Origin: Apostichopus japonicus
Lineage: Eukaryota > Echinodermata > Holothuroidea > Aspidochirotida > Stichopodidae
DNA: 64,000 bases
Assembly (NCBI RefSeq): GCF_037975245.1
Contig: NC_092580.1
Location: 27,185,501-27,249,500, forward strand
Reading direction: 5' to 3'
Each line of letters opens with the position of its first letter. Position 1 is the stretch's first letter. Shown in pieces: positions 12,101 to 30,869 of the stretch. The notes beneath the pieces are model-generated. The model made no database searches. It was not told the DNA's origin and worked only from the letters and a program-made list of their open reading frames with translations. The position numbers were made by a program, and so were the translations under genes.

Positions 12101-15100
12101 GTCGTCAGTGAGGGGTGTGTCGAAAGGTGTCCTCAGACGCCTCACTGCCATCATATCTTGTTATATCATATATCCTGTATCAATTGATCCCGGATATACG
12201 TTTATAGATCTGTTATCTGACATTTGACCTGAGCATCGTTTCGGAATGTTTCTCGAACTGTTCACCGTGTATGAAAGACAAATATTTGGCGCTACATGTT
12301 AACATTTAAAGCTCCCATTATGGCAAAGTTCACATCAGAAATAATCCGTGGTCCAAATATATACCAATCAATTATGACCAGGAATTATTTGCATGTAAGT
12401 AACATGAGTTCCCATATCGGTATGTATGTCATTCGTGAAATAACGATAGGGGCCCGGGGTCGGTGCGTTGAAGTTGAATTCAAGTTGTAATTTTTCTTAT
12501 AAGAGGCCCGACGTCATTAATCGGACTCAGGGAAGTCTTCGTTAATTTCAAACAACATCATTTTGTTCCAGTGACGCGTGGATAGTATTTCGATGGAGTA
12601 GGGGGTGGGGGAGGGTAGTGTAAACTCTCCGACTGTGATTTAGGTAGGGACATGAATCTTTATGGAAGAGCAAGAGGCGCATGCGGAAGTTTATTGAGGA
12701 AAGTGTGTGGATCTGCATGGGCTCGTTGAAGCCGTCTCCTTCATAAAGGGGGTGGGGGGGGGGTAGGTTGTGCCCCAGAAAAGTGTCAAATTAGGTGTCA
12801 AATTGTGCCTTCTGGGGCATTTCTTAACTACAAATTAGGTCTAAACGCAGGATTGTGCTAATAAATAACCCCTGGATCCCCGCCCTGAGGCTGTCCTGGA
12901 ACTGGTGGGGTGAATTAATTCTTCCACGACCGAATGTAAAGCTAGGTTATTGGTAAGTGATTTGACATAAAAAAAATTAAAAAAACATAAAAAACAAAAC
13001 AAATTGAACTGAAAGGGATCCATTGTCAGATTAAGTCGCCTCGGGGTGTAATATCACCATGCATGAATACATAATGTTTTGGTTGCTTATCATAGCATGG
13101 AGCTTTCTGTTTATAGCTCCATGATCATAGGATGAATCATTTTGGTGTTGCCTTGTACCTCTTTGAAGAAATGCAATAGCTTGTGTATACTTTAAATTCT
13201 AAGTATAGCTATAACAGGTATTGAGTTATTAGTGGATTCAGGGTTTTTAACGCCGCTAAGCACTTATTCACATATAGTATGAAATCGGATTTAACTAGCA
13301 GTTTAACAATGGGTTTATCTCTATATTGTAACCTGGCTTACTCGGAATATAATGTAACTTATCGTCACCGAACTGGAAAATCTTATCACATGACTCAAAC
13401 TGCTGAAATGTAACGAATTAAACCTTTGATATAGGCCTAACATCGTCATTATCCTACCAAAGAGTTGTTATGGAACAACTTCCTGATCCTACTACGGTTA
13501 CACCAGGGAGTTGGTATGGAACAACTCCCTGATCATGCTACGGTTATACCAGGGAGTTGTTATGGAATTGGAACGACTCCCTGGTTACTCTGTCTCGATT
13601 TAAGAAGACTGGATTGGAGAGTGTATGATCAAGCTGTTTTCGTACATATATGCTCTATTTCTGTTGATAGTACTGTGAGCCATATCTATCATTTTCCATG
13701 TATATGGGTTAACCCGGAAGTATAGACCAATCGATAAGTTGACTAAGAACACGCAAAAACTTAATGGTGATTTTCATTGCTCTTAACTTATAAGACCTGC
13801 TTTCTATAGTATAAACATTAGAGGAAATCGTATTTTTACACTTGTAAAAGAAATTTCAACTTGTGCAAAAAAATATTGCAAATTTAAGCCTCTGACATCT
13901 CTCAATTTGATTTACCGCAAAATGTAATATTTAAGGTGAAAAGTTAAAAAAGTTATAAGGATGCTTTCCAAGTAACTTATATCCGAAAAAGGTCGCTGGA
14001 AAATATAAAAGAAATTAAAGACCAAACACCGTGTGTTCAACATCCGCATTCCCATAAGCAAATGAGTTATTGTTTCAACATGTAAATTACAGAAGGAACT
14101 TAAACATTATCGCTATACCGGTACTTAATACGAGCAAAAATTATACTTGAGCCAAGAATGCGCTGAATGTAATTGCTTTTGTAATTGTTTTTGCTATCTT
14201 TTTCCGAAACGAATGGTGACTGAAAAATTGTTTTCCAACCCTGTTTGAGGACCTTTTAGAAGTTAGATCCTGATTCCATATCTCGATGGCAACCGGAGGA
14301 GTATGTTTAGATCCTGTTCAAGTCATATATATTGAGAAAGGTTGGCAATGGGTGTGGTTTGCAAGATTTCAAATGAATCATGATTGGCATTACCATTTTC
14401 ACTTTCATTCTTGCGTGTTTTTCCATTCCCTGGGAATAGCGGCAATTATAGTCCGTAAATATACGGATTAAAGAATAGTTATGGATATAGTATTTATGAT
14501 TAAAATCATTGATTTGTAAAGGACGGTTATACGCACCTAGGAGAGCTTTTACATATTTACATACACTCCTGGTTGAACTGAAAAAGAAAAGCTGTTCCAT
14601 ACTTATGCAAGTATACAGATCAGGAAAAAATTCCATGGACCATTAACATCATTTTCATACTGTTTCACCCAAGTACATTTTAAGACTACGAATCAAACTT
14701 TGAATGTGTGTAGCCCTCGAACCCTCTTAATTATAAGGTCCAATCAACGTGCTGCTATACGTTCAACCTTTCAACCAGGTCTACCCTCCCAGATGAAACT
14801 ATAAATGATAGTGTCAAGACTTTTCAGAAAATCTACAGGGGATCAGGAAGTACCTGGAAAAGGAGAAAGCTCTTTAACGTCTTAACAATGGTGGTCCTGC
14901 CGATCGTACAGTAAGGTCTCTTTGTGACCGTCTTAAATGGGAAAGCTTAGGAGATGACTTGAGCTTGAACAAATCCGCCCTTTCATAAGCAATGGTAACA
15001 AGATTAACATCTAACCCTGTCACGGGTCCAACGGTCCATTTCAAGCCATAAGTTATTTCTTGTGGCCAGTGACTGAAGGGACAACCATGGCATACCCTCT

Positions 15101-18100
15101 CCCACCTAGTGATATTGAAATCGCTACAGAAATACGCGTTGTTTATGATTCTACCATTCCTATTGGAATATATACTAGTGATTAAAACATGATAAACATA
15201 TCTGAATTAGTAACCATAAATGATTCTCAATGGAATTTGGCAAGGAGTCACTAGGTCACTCAACTTTCTGGTTGAATTATTCATGGCGAATGTATCATTA
15301 TACCATATAAGTACCCACAGTATACGACTCTCCACACGAATATACCCTATGCGAAGTAATGTCCTTTAGTTTTTACTTATTTGTCGTATGTTCTTTTGTA
15401 GAAGACTTGCAACAAGTCCCAAAATGACGTCATCACGTCAGTAATTATAGGCATTGGGTTACGCTTAATTAGAAATACCGCCCTCATTAATTTTCGGAGA
15501 CACATTTCATACTGTATTTTTTATTTCTGTACTGTTATAATGTTCCGCTTCAAAGCACTTGCATTGTCATTATGAGCATACATTATCAATGTCATGCTTA
15601 CATCAGATAACGGTTAGGAACTGTTTTTATTATAATAGTGCTCTGAAGCACGGTATGGGAGTACAGTATAGAGTGGTAATAGCGTTAGGATATTGTCCCA
15701 ACTGGCTGGCCAAATTACATGCAACATTTCTTGGATGTGTTAGATTGTCGTAATACATAGAGATTAATGTGCAAATGTTTTGTAAATGCGATGATGATGA
15801 GTCTGACACTCTGGCCTCATTCATTTTATGGCGGGCAAGCTGCATGTATTTCGGTCATGTTTATAGTTATAGGATACAGATGAACTACAAGCACGAAAAG
15901 GATAAACATCTATGTTAATTTTGGGGGGAATATTTAGCTGTATTTCACTAAGTAGCAAATTAAACGAGTTTGTTTCCTTTTAAAAGAGCAGGTTGAATCA
16001 CTATTGTATGTTTATGTGTTTTCATAATCACCCTCCCGTTACCATAGAAACGACAAAATGTGTTTTGAATTTGTGTTCGTTCGGGCTTTGAAATAGGGTG
16101 GAAAACGCAGATTGTGAACGTAAAACCTGTCAGCATCGATGAACCTATATTCAGTTCTCCCCATGCAGTTATAGCTGCTATACTTACATTGTCGAAAACT
16201 GAAAGACACAAGATAGGAGGGTGATTTAGTTTGATAAATTTCACTTTATGTTTAACTGATTTAATGTCTGGTATTTTCTGTATAAGAAAGAACACGCAGG
16301 CAGAGATATCTGTCTGCGAGTCTGCGATATGCGGACGCAAAAGCGTATCTTGAAATAGTTTTTATGGGCGAAGAATTGCTATATATTCGTAGGGTTTGAG
16401 TTATGTTGTTTACGTATTCGAGGCCAAGAAAGGCCGCCTACTAGTCCTAGCTTATGGAGGAGGTTGTGCTTGCATATACATGCTACCGTAAAATCCATAC
16501 CATAAGGAAAAAAGCGGGAGGGGGAACACAAGACTAACATTCGGCCCAGCTTTTAAAAGGATACATGACACGATTTTATTTTTTCTGATTGACACCATTA
16601 TCTTTTGCAGAACATTGCACGTGACGAATAAAGTAGTTGTAATACGGAATCATCATCAACATTATAAACCTATATTAACCTACAACGAAGCCTAAAACCT
16701 TGCCAAAAATGTTTCGCACAACATTATTTCGTCATCGTTGACGTACAGTAAATCGTGATAAGAAGAGGTTAACAAATGGATCATTTGAGTATGATGGCTC
16801 TAAAACATGTCTCTGGTTAACTATACTAAACGTACACACATGCTAATTCTATATCGAAACAGCAGAGGTAAATCTTGTATATCAGTATACATTGTCTAGC
16901 CTTATACAGACTTGCTCAGCATGGTCTTGGTTACAACAGAACTGACTCCTCGACGAAAGCACGCTAAGGGTCACATCATGTTAGTTGTTGTGAACCGGAT
17001 CCCGCCCACCTGGTGCTCATGTATGTATATAGAAGTATATAGGCGTGTTGCCCTTTCACTGCAGGTTCATAATCCCGGATTTTCTGCCTTCGTTTATGAT
17101 CACTCCCTTTATACTTTTTCTTGGGCCTACATGTGTATAAAACAAATCACGTGCATGGATTGGGTTCACAAATAGTTCATCACTTTCCAGATATTTGCAT
17201 ACAGTCTCCCTGTGAAATGCGAGGTTGATGTTTCAAAATCTATAGCTAGACTGTATACATATATAGAGGAACGTTCAGGTACAGGTTGATATGACAGAGA
17301 AATTATGTATATATCTATAAAGTCATAAATCTGTAGTCTTTGCCCCTTTTGGCTGCATGTTCGTGATGTAACGTCACTTGTTCCGTTAGTCAGTAAGAAC
17401 TTGACTAAAATACGTTATTTGCTGCATAATTGTGACAATAGATATATTAATAACAAGAGGTTTCCAATTATATTTTACATATAGCCTACAGGCCAATTAT
17501 CAATGAATTCGCCTATCACACTTTCTTCGACTATACATTATAAGCCTAGTCAATAAGTTACATATAAGAATCGTGCCGGATGGTCGCTTACGGAAACGTT
17601 CACTAGTTGACTTGAATAAGTCTGAACAGACGTGGAATCTGCTTTTTTAACTTCAGCAATGAAACAAGTACGTGTCATTTAAGATTAGGAGGCAATCATG
17701 CCAGCAATATTTCACTGTCGATGATGACATAGCTTCCCCATGGATCAGTACGGTTACCTGATGTGACGTATTTGCTTCGGCATATAGCTTCGTGCTTCAA
17801 TGAGACCGCAGTGGTAGTAGCACATTTGGGGAGGGGGGGGGGTGAGGGAGACAAAGTCAGTGTTTCATCTCGGCTCCACCCGCCTCTGTCGCAGAAGAAA
17901 CAGAATGCAGAATGGTTCTGAAACAGAATGCAGTTGTGAACCATTGCCTATACGATACCGTATGAAAATTAATTTACTTGCACGAGTAGGATTAGAAAAT
18001 TATAACAAATACCTCTACATATTTTTCACGTCATGGTATAGCAGTTCATATTTTCCTCAGTGCATTCTCAGAAAAAAAAGAGCTTGCTTCCTCCGTACTG

Positions 18101-18237
18101 TGGGAGGGGGGGGGTGAGGGGGTTCAAAACTATTTCCCGGCTTTTCTACCAGATTTCTGGTGCACTTGTTAACAGATAGGCAACATGCATGTGTAACTTA
18201 GACCTACCATATTGGAATTCTTCGCCGATGGTGAAAC
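9151..18237. other. Gene-free stretch with no recognised coding sequence
   Basis: The open frames are short (126 codons at most) and none resembles a known domain. The stretch holds poly-G or poly-C tracts near 10,030, 12,068, 12,750 and 17,828, a hairpin-forming ATGGAGC/GCTCCAT pair at 13,098-13,124, and the tandem palindromes listed separately. A phrase resembling invertebrate repeat debris (TGGATCCCCGCC) occurs near 12,872. No RNA gene was seen. Confidence 0.55.
13460..13583. repeat. Three tandem copies of the dispersed palindrome
   Basis: Three inverted-repeat units (13,460-13,485, 13,504-13,531 and 13,550-13,583) each have a GGGAGTTG-type left arm, a TATGGA-containing loop and a CAACTCCCTG-type right arm. 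They are separated by near-identical spacers containing CTACGGTTA. The repeating unit is about 46 bases. The arms match the solo palindromes at 316 and 3755, so the same family occurs both as a single copy and in tandem. The third unit has an enlarged loop, and the first has mismatches in both arms. Confidence 0.8.
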
Positions 18238-18545
18238 TTGACTAGAACAAATCAGGACGCCATGGTCCTGTCGACTGGACACAGTGTAGCCTCAGAATTA
18301 CTAGAACAGATTAGGACGCCCTCTTACTACTGGAATACAGCAGGGTCTAGTCTCCGAATTCATGGAATAGATTCTGATTCAGTCTCAGTTTATTTAATTC
18401 TTCTTCCGTGGATGAATAAGTGCCACAACAGAGCTACGGCTCTGTGCGATAGTCAGAGCCGTAAATACGAGTCTGTGAAGCCGTATAGATACGGCTCTGG
18501 GTGGAGACAGAGCCGCATAGAGTTAGGTAAGGACGCCATCTAGTC
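18238..18545. repeat. Composite repeat with AGAGCCG hairpins
   Basis: A phrase of the form AGAACAAATCAGGACGCC recurs degenerately at about 18,243, 18,302 and 18,525. The right part contains short inverted pairs of AGAGCCG and CGGCTCT at 18,429-18,444, 18,454-18,475 and 18,479-18,496. The same hairpin motif occurs at 34,610-34,773, which points to one dispersed repeat family. A 101-codon frame spanning this block is repeat-derived, and I do not treat it as a gene. Confidence 0.6.
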
Positions 18546-18630
18546 CCTGTCGTCTGCCGAGCCTTGCTTACTTCCATTTTCCTGTAATACTGATAAACTG
18601 ATTGCTGTTCGTAATCTAGCTAGTATATCG

Positions 18631-18685
18631 CTCTCTCCACCCCCCCCCCCCCCTCTCTCTCTCTCTCCCTCTTTTTCTCCCTCTG
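18631..18685. repeat. Compound C-run and (CT)n microsatellite
   Basis: A run of about 14 C is followed directly by a CT dinucleotide and pyrimidine tract. No gene overlaps it. Confidence 0.9.
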
Positions 18686-20544
18686 TAAATGCCCGTCTGG
18701 TCGAAGAAACTGCCACTTCGAAGAAACATACACAAAGTAATTGTAGGACTATGTGTTTCAAGTTGAGGCATGTGGGGTCTCCTGTAGGGATCAACTATAA
18801 GCTACCTTTAGAATGTCTTTGTAAAGTCTATACAGGCGCCACAGGGAACTGACCATGGGTAAAACATTATATGTATCTGATTGAATTCAAACGGTCAATA
18901 TTATTGACTTCAACTATGCTATGGAAGTCCCATTACTTTGCCAGTCATGTTCAAACTTCTTCAAACTTCAACAAACATTTTAAGACCACTCTCATTGAAG
19001 CAATATCACTCATTGAGACCATTAATTGCCTTGTTCACACTCTGCTATGTGTCTGGAACAAATTTTGAATTACCAGAACCTCCAGCCTGCAAGCATATAG
19101 TGCTATATATTTACTCAATTTGTAAGTACTTTGTAATATGGGGTCAATATACTGTGATGACCATTATAGAATATATGTTGCATGCATTTGATGTGAATAG
19201 ACAGATACACGCTAGTCTGTGAATGATGATTTAAGCTAATATGCAGCGAAATATAACAGGAGTGGTCAGATAGATGATATTTTCTTGAAAGGATTTATTC
19301 GTTTCCATCTTTATTCTGGTAGTCATTGGCAAACTCATTGCAAATCAAACAGGATGCATGTGTTGTTGTTGTTTTTATGCCAACATGGACTAACAAGTAA
19401 CATTGTTATGCAACCTGCCTGATTAACAATTAATTCTATCAAAAATCGATCTGGGGCGGATGTTATCGGTGCAGCATGGAGTGACATAATTCCGAGTTGG
19501 TATAGTAAACCTATCCTGTATTTAAATAGCTGATACTAGAACTGCTCTTAGAACGAGCCTATGAAACTTCGCCTGAGCATTGGTCAGGTTTATATGGAGC
19601 GTAAATAATTTGTAATGTCGCCCTCTATTCATCCACAAAATTCGGTTGCACCGGGATGCTGTTTATCTCTCTCTAGGGGTATGGTTGCGTTTTATCTCTT
19701 GCTCCTCTCCTTCAAAACCACGAGATGGTCGATAGTGGTTATTTGCTTCGCATCTCTTCACATTAACTGGATTAATGCTTTAGATAATCCACTTTATATG
19801 AATCAAATAGCGTGAGTTAATTGAATTCACCCACAGTGCAATCTTCTCGTTAATAAAAAAAACAGTTATTTTATGTTACCTACACCGTGTGTGTCGCGCG
19901 AAACGGGGAGAGGGAGTTGGGGAGGGGGTAGGTTGTAACCTTAGTGGAGTGTTTTTCCTAGCTTAGTATCTTACTTCCTTAATGTACCCAGGTGTATTTA
20001 CCCATAGAGACAATACTTTAGCAGTCTTACCAACATTCCCTTACAATTATAGTCAGCTTAACTAGTTACTTTCCCAAAACATTATTATAGAAGTAGGCCT
20101 ATAGTCCTAAGTGCGAATAAAGTTCACAATCAGGTTAAATAATCAACGGGGTTTCTCAGTTGTATTCCATATGCCTTTGTTTTGAAGTGTTAATTGCAAA
20201 TATTGGAGGTGACGCTTAGCTAAAGTCATATTTACGGCGTTATTTAAGGTTTACCTTTCAGGTTATATTTATCGTGTACATGGAACCATGTTTTCACAGG
20301 GAGATCCATTGTTTAGCATAATATTGAACAATCTGTGCACTGGGTTTTTAATCGTAACGAAAGACCGTATATTGAGCTTTACAAACCCTGGAAGATAATG
20401 TAAAGTTCAAAGAGGCCGCGTTTGTGCATTGTCGTATACTAACCATTTACTATAGACTGTAGGAAGGTTGATTTCATAGTTTTACGGTTAAGCGTCAGAA
20501 CCATGCACCGTTAGAACTTGTATAGATAAACATATCATGATTCT
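18686..20544. other. Gene-free stretch
   Basis: Short frames only, the longest 94 codons at 18,938-19,222, with no recognisable protein similarity. No clear repeat boundary or RNA gene was seen. Confidence 0.5.
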
Positions 20545-20735
20545 GATTTCTGAATTTCATATTTCTAAATAGAATATCAGATTTGTTCAATTTAATAATA
20601 TTGAAAATTGAAATACATTTCAGATATCTTTAAACTCAATTTTAGATATCTTGAAATCAATTTCATTATTTCATATATCTCAATTAGAATTTCAGATGTA
20701 CGAAAATAACCCACAATTTTTTCAGATAATTAAAA
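20545..20735. repeat. Degenerate AT-rich tandem repeat with AGATATCT palindromes
   Basis: Variants of TTTCAGATATCTTGAAATCA recur in both orientations over about 190 bases, with AGATATCT or close variants as the palindromic core. The pattern resembles decayed AT-rich inverted repeats common in invertebrate genomes. The borders are approximate. Confidence 0.45.
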
Positions 20736-21679
20736 TAACCGGAATAGATACTAGAACGGCTTTCCATGTTACCGCACACATTGACTTCGTATAGGGTGCA
20801 TGGCGTACGGAAGTATAGGGTGCCGATCCACACCGCCACACCTTGTAGTCAATTGTGATGATGATATATGTTAATGTGTATACAGATGACAGATTACTCC
20901 AGCAAATGTGATGTACATTATGGACATCGTCAATTCTGCATATTAACTGTAACTAGAGGGGATGTGAGGTCAATGAAAGATAAACACAACAAGTACTATC
21001 TTGGAGCCACAGTATTTCGTTTTCGATCAAACTTTCTTCCACCTACTGCAATAAGATCACACATTATGAGTGCATAGTAGCATTATTGTCATCACCTAGA
21101 ATATATGTAACTTCCCATAGTGGATTTATTAACCCTGTGCCTTTATTAACCCTTAGCCTCGGCTAAGACAAGATTGTGCCCAACCTGGGAATCTGTGAGT
21201 GTTATATTCTCTGACATCAATTCAGCGCACGTGCGTTACGTATTGTAATGATATTGCGTAATGTGACCAAGGGTTTCATGCAGCGCTATATAGGACATGG
21301 TTTAATCAAGCAGTCGCGTGAAAGGTGTGCTTTGGATGTGCGCGTTTATTTGTATGCACATAGCCTTGAGTTCATAAATCTTGAAAACCTTTTTCTGTTC
21401 AAGACTCTTTTCAAGACACTTGCCTACACTAAGTCCAGCATCAAAAGCTTAACATCGTTTCCTAGCAGGTGTACTTGTGACATACTTTGCAAACACGAAT
21501 CGGGCTGGTACTTTCTAAGGAACTATACACTGGCCGGTTCATGGTTTGCATGATTTTGTTAAATACCGCCCTCTCTTATCTTGAACGACAAATGTCTGCT
21601 TGTCTCTTGGGGGAGGGGGGGGGGAGAAGCACAGTTGTATCTTCATTAATATTCCCGAAAACAGACTTATATTAAGTCC

Positions 21680-21895
21680 GTATTCGTACTCCGTATTCTA
21701 GTAAAGCTGCCTGCACTAGTCCTCGTGGATTTGTACACGAACTTGTACTCAGGACATTTTGGAATCTAGTATAGACACTGCTACTAGTGCAAAATTAAGT
21801 ACTGGTTTTCACACTTAGTCTTGTAATGGTACTCACTCCAAGGGGATTCTATTAACACTTGTACTCGTGCCGCTGTACTCGTACTACAAGTCAGC
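21680..21895. repeat. Degenerate GTACTCGTACT-type minisatellite
   Basis: Imperfect variants of TTGTACTCGTACT and CTAGTACTC recur across about 215 bases, for example near 21,680, 21,745, 21,872 and 21,886. Copy boundaries are blurred, suggesting an old tandem repeat. Confidence 0.4.
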
Positions 21896-21899
21896 CTGA

Positions 21900-26665
<4,766 letters not shown>

Positions 26666-29240
26666 AGCTGTAATATTGTACAAACGGATATTGTAGTGGC
26701 AGAGCTTTAGTTAAGATATAAAATATATGAAACTCGAGCCGCCAGGGCATTCTTTGATTAAATCTTAAACAAAATGTCAAAATGGATATACGATTAGTTA
26801 TCATTTGTCTTAAACTTCGTGACTCATGATGGGACGTTGCTCGAAGCATATATGAAATGCTGTTTTGTATCAAAGGATTACATCAGAGCCGCCGCATGAC
26901 TATTATAACAACACTTATACGCTACGTTTAATACTTCTTTACAACAGCGTTCCTCTGTAAGTTTGTGTTTATCAGCTTGAAGCCGTCTGCCCCTCCTCCT
27001 CTTCTTCGAACCTTGATATTATTCTTTCCCGATAGTGAATGTTTCCCTTAGATGGCTCAGATAAGGCGAGCGTTACTTCAGCATGTACCGCAGATAAACG
27101 AAAACAAACCGCAAGCATTTTAGACGATTAATCTACAGCGGGATTGCATTAGTTCATCTTGAGTAGATGAAGTCATGCCCACGCAACGCGTAAACGATCT
27201 TTTAGGAAGACAAAAGAGAGAAAAAAAAGAATAACGATCGAACTTTGCGACGCTTTTTTTTCTGTTGACATGCTTTTCATACTCGGGAAAGTTAATTATC
27301 AATAAAACTCTGACTCACATAGTTTCTTATGTAATTCATATACAGTAATTATTTCGCAGAACTGCTTTAGAACTCTCTCGATGTTACATTCCCCGGTGAA
27401 ACATTAAACGTTTACTATTTGCGCGTAGAGATACATTCCGATAATTACCTGACAGATCTCCTTTGGAATGCCGTCGTGGTCACTGATTGCACGAAACAGT
27501 ACATCGTTCAAATAGCGTGGTCAGCCTATAGTGTGCAGTGTAACCATGAATGGTCATGTTTTGTCTAGACATAAATGGTGACGTCATAGTTCGCCAAACG
27601 CTTTTAACTTAATCAAACAAATTAGTGGTATACTGCTCAGGTTCAAAAAAAAAAAAAAAAAATCGAGTTTCCTTTGTTTTTAAAAGATTATATATATTCC
27701 CATTATTTGATGTTGATAGAAAGTCTCAAAATTCAGGCGGTTCACTGGCAAAATGACAAAAAAAATTGCCAGTAAAAGAAGAGACATGTATACACTACAC
27801 GCAAGATTAAGGTCGAGTAGCAATCGTCAGTCCACAACAAATATTAATAATAACAATATAAAAAAATAAAAATCAAACGTTTCCGTACCTTACGAGGCCC
27901 GTTTTAATTCTTAATATCAGGAATTATTTCTTGGGCTGCTCTTAAAAAAATATCCAACACAGCAAGGCATGTGTGCTGTAATTCAAGTAAATGTCATTGA
28001 TAACAATAACTTTAGTCTGCAGTAGATTTCATACTACTTGTTGTTTTTAGCAAACGGCTAAATTATAAAATTCTAGGCCTATATAGTAACATAATAATAT
28101 CTTTTTCAAGTCAAATAATATCCTTATCTTATGCAATGTTTTAACACAATTTCGATTTCATGTGTGTAAATTCTTCGTTGTCTTTCTTTGTAGTTTGTAA
28201 ATAGTCATTCGTAAAGGTCAACAAGTTTGTTCCCTTCCTATATTGGTTTCGTATAGTATTGTTAAGTAACGGTATTTCACACCAAACGTTATCACAATTT
28301 GTTTCACCTGTATAATATTTGATGTTATTTCTTGTAGAAAATGCAAACACGCACCGCAAAGTTGGTAAGTCGGTAAATATGTTTTATTATGTTTGTGTGT
28401 AAATGTCTCGTGAAATATATGTCACTTCTTAATCATGCGAATTACAGACATTCCATCTTATATACTTCCAAATAAGTGAAAATATGGTTAAACATTATAT
28501 GAAAAGAAAATACATCATATAAATTTCATGCAATTATCGTCACAAATGATATATATCTCACATTTCAAAGGATCATGGATATGGTAAAACAATCGTCGCA
28601 AAAAACATCATCACGCTGGCTTGATTTTTCGCATCGATTGGGTAAAAAGGAATGACGTCATTCAACCCGAAAGAACTGTGGATATTGTTCAACAGCACAG
28701 TCATTTGTTTCACTTTTCGCTTCATTGAATGAGCGTATGGCGTGAAGAAGCTCTGCCACTCTCATTTCTCGCAAAATGACCATATTTAAAAGCTGATTGT
28801 GTGTCGAGAGGATACATTTGAGGCTTCTTAAAGGTAGTGCGGTACTATACAAACATCTTGCAGTGCATGCATCCAAGTATATTGACACTAAACTTGTGCA
28901 GAGCCTGCTCACCATCCATGCTAAGTGTTCTGATTCATCAAAACAAAATAGACCTATAATGAACATTCACTATCATGTATATAAACACCAATTACCGTAT
29001 AACATTGTAACTTCAATACAACATATAGCCTACCGTCGTACTACGCATACATGTACACAATCGCAGTTATAACTGTCTACTATAAAATATAAAAAAAAAA
29101 CACGTTCATTTTGATGTTTTCATTGTATCAACAAGCGGCCATTTTGAAGCAGAGGCGACGGTTTGCGAGTATACTTTTATGCTTCTTTATCTATACACTT
29201 TATATCGTTAAAGAAGGTAGTTCTGTGACATTATTAAAGT
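26666..29240. other. Gene-free stretch
   Basis: Short frames only (102 codons at most), none recognised. A poly-A run lies near 27,646-27,662. No RNA gene was seen. Confidence 0.5.
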
Positions 29241-29245
29241 TATAA

Positions 29246-29280
<35 letters not shown>

Positions 29281-29286
29281 TATATA

Positions 29287-29319
<33 letters not shown>
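29241..29319. repeat. (TA)n microsatellite
   Basis: An imperfect TA dinucleotide run interrupted by TTTA units over about 80 bases. Confidence 0.9.
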
Positions 29320-29321
<2 letters not shown>

Positions 29322-30869
29322 AATGCTATCATCTTGCATTTTTGTGCAGGTAAAGGAAGAGGTGTTTGGTACACATTGCTTAAAATGGGATGTCATTTCT
29401 TTTCTTCAAAGCTGTCATTAAAGTTATCATCTGTCATTTTTCTTGCCATTCTTTGATATTATACATTCTTCAAAAGGTGTTTTTCATTCAGTGGTTCGCT
29501 CTCAATTATATACACACGCAAGGCACACCGACACCAATATTCAATATTTACTCTTATAACTCGAAGATGTAAACCCTTTCTTAAATTCATATACCGTCAT
29601 ACATATATTTTCAAAATTTCCAATCAATAGAGCTTTTTAAACCACGGTAAAGTGCATATGCTCAAAATCTTCATTTTGCGCTTGTTGTCATGTTAAAGAC
29701 TTATTTAAAGTAGTGTTATGCATATGACATTTTTGTCTCTGTCAATTACGTTGAATGTGTTTTTCTCTCATGGGTTAGTCGAAATGCCTGCTGGTCTAGT
29801 TTGCCCATAAAGCTGCATAATGTGAGCATGCGCATTATTGTATTATAGGATTGTGGAATGTTATGTCCTAATGGTAGAAAGTCGCTTATAGAGTAAGGTT
29901 GGTGTTTTAAATATGTGCACCCTCTTTTATGTTCTTAGCAAATGTTACATTTATCATAAGATAATAATTGTATTAAAGTAATCACACTTCCGATAAACTC
30001 CAGATATCTTAGCAACGGACTGTTTTGTTAGCAAATAAATAAGTAAACGATTAACCTTTTTGCTGCGACAAATTTGAGAGTGAGACAGACATTTTGAATA
30101 GTTATTCATAATTTCCCAGGTATAATTAATGATACGATTCCTGACTGTATACCATCCATACAGATGAAGTTTGGTTACCTCCTACATTACTTTAAGACCC
30201 TACTTCCACTTTTGATGACGGAGATGACGTCACAATGACTAGTCATACCAGTATTGATTGTAATTTTACATTAACTTTTTTTCGGGACATTTCATGTTTG
30301 TCCTTTCTATTTGCTGATCGTTTTATTTTCATCCCGTAATTGAATGTTTTGCTTGTCTGCATGCTCTATATATGGATACATGGTACACAACCTCACACGG
30401 AGGCCTCTTTTCAAGCATTGCTATGAACACCAGACGGTAGTTCATGATCGTACTAAAAAGAAGGACTGATCGATGAAGGACCGTAATGTTTTGACGTTTG
30501 GTTGTTAACGATTGTCACCTAAACTTATTCAAGATGTGACGAAAACGATCTGAAATAACCAATGATGTCATACAGTTATTCCCTTCATCTATGACATCAT
30601 CGAACAGTGAAAACTGATAAATGATATACCTATGACAACTGTGTCTCTCCTCACAATCATCTGTATGTACCTATAAGCAAAGTTACTAATTGGCGTTCTG
30701 CTATTGGTCCATATACAGTACCCTTCTACAGTAACGACCAATCGGCTATCTCGTTTTATCCGTAACCGATCATCAGCATGTCGTTTCACAAAAGTATATG
30801 CATTTGCCATACCCACAATTAGACAGCAAGCCACCGTTATAGTAGATTCTCCTGATACATAATTCATGA
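29320..30869. other. Gene-free stretch
   Basis: AT-rich sequence with frames under 93 codons and no recognised similarity. No repeat with clear borders was identified. Confidence 0.5.

Noticed and set aside
13460-13583. CRISPR-like array
   Set aside because: Only three units, palindromic repeats with near-identical spacers, in an animal genome with no cas genes. It is a tandem repeat.
14690-15110. Possible retrotransposon coding fragment suggested by local composition
   Set aside because: No reverse-transcriptase or endonuclease motif could be read in any frame.
15960-16340. A 126-codon minus-strand frame
   Set aside because: No domain, no splice or codon-use support, no similarity that I recognise.
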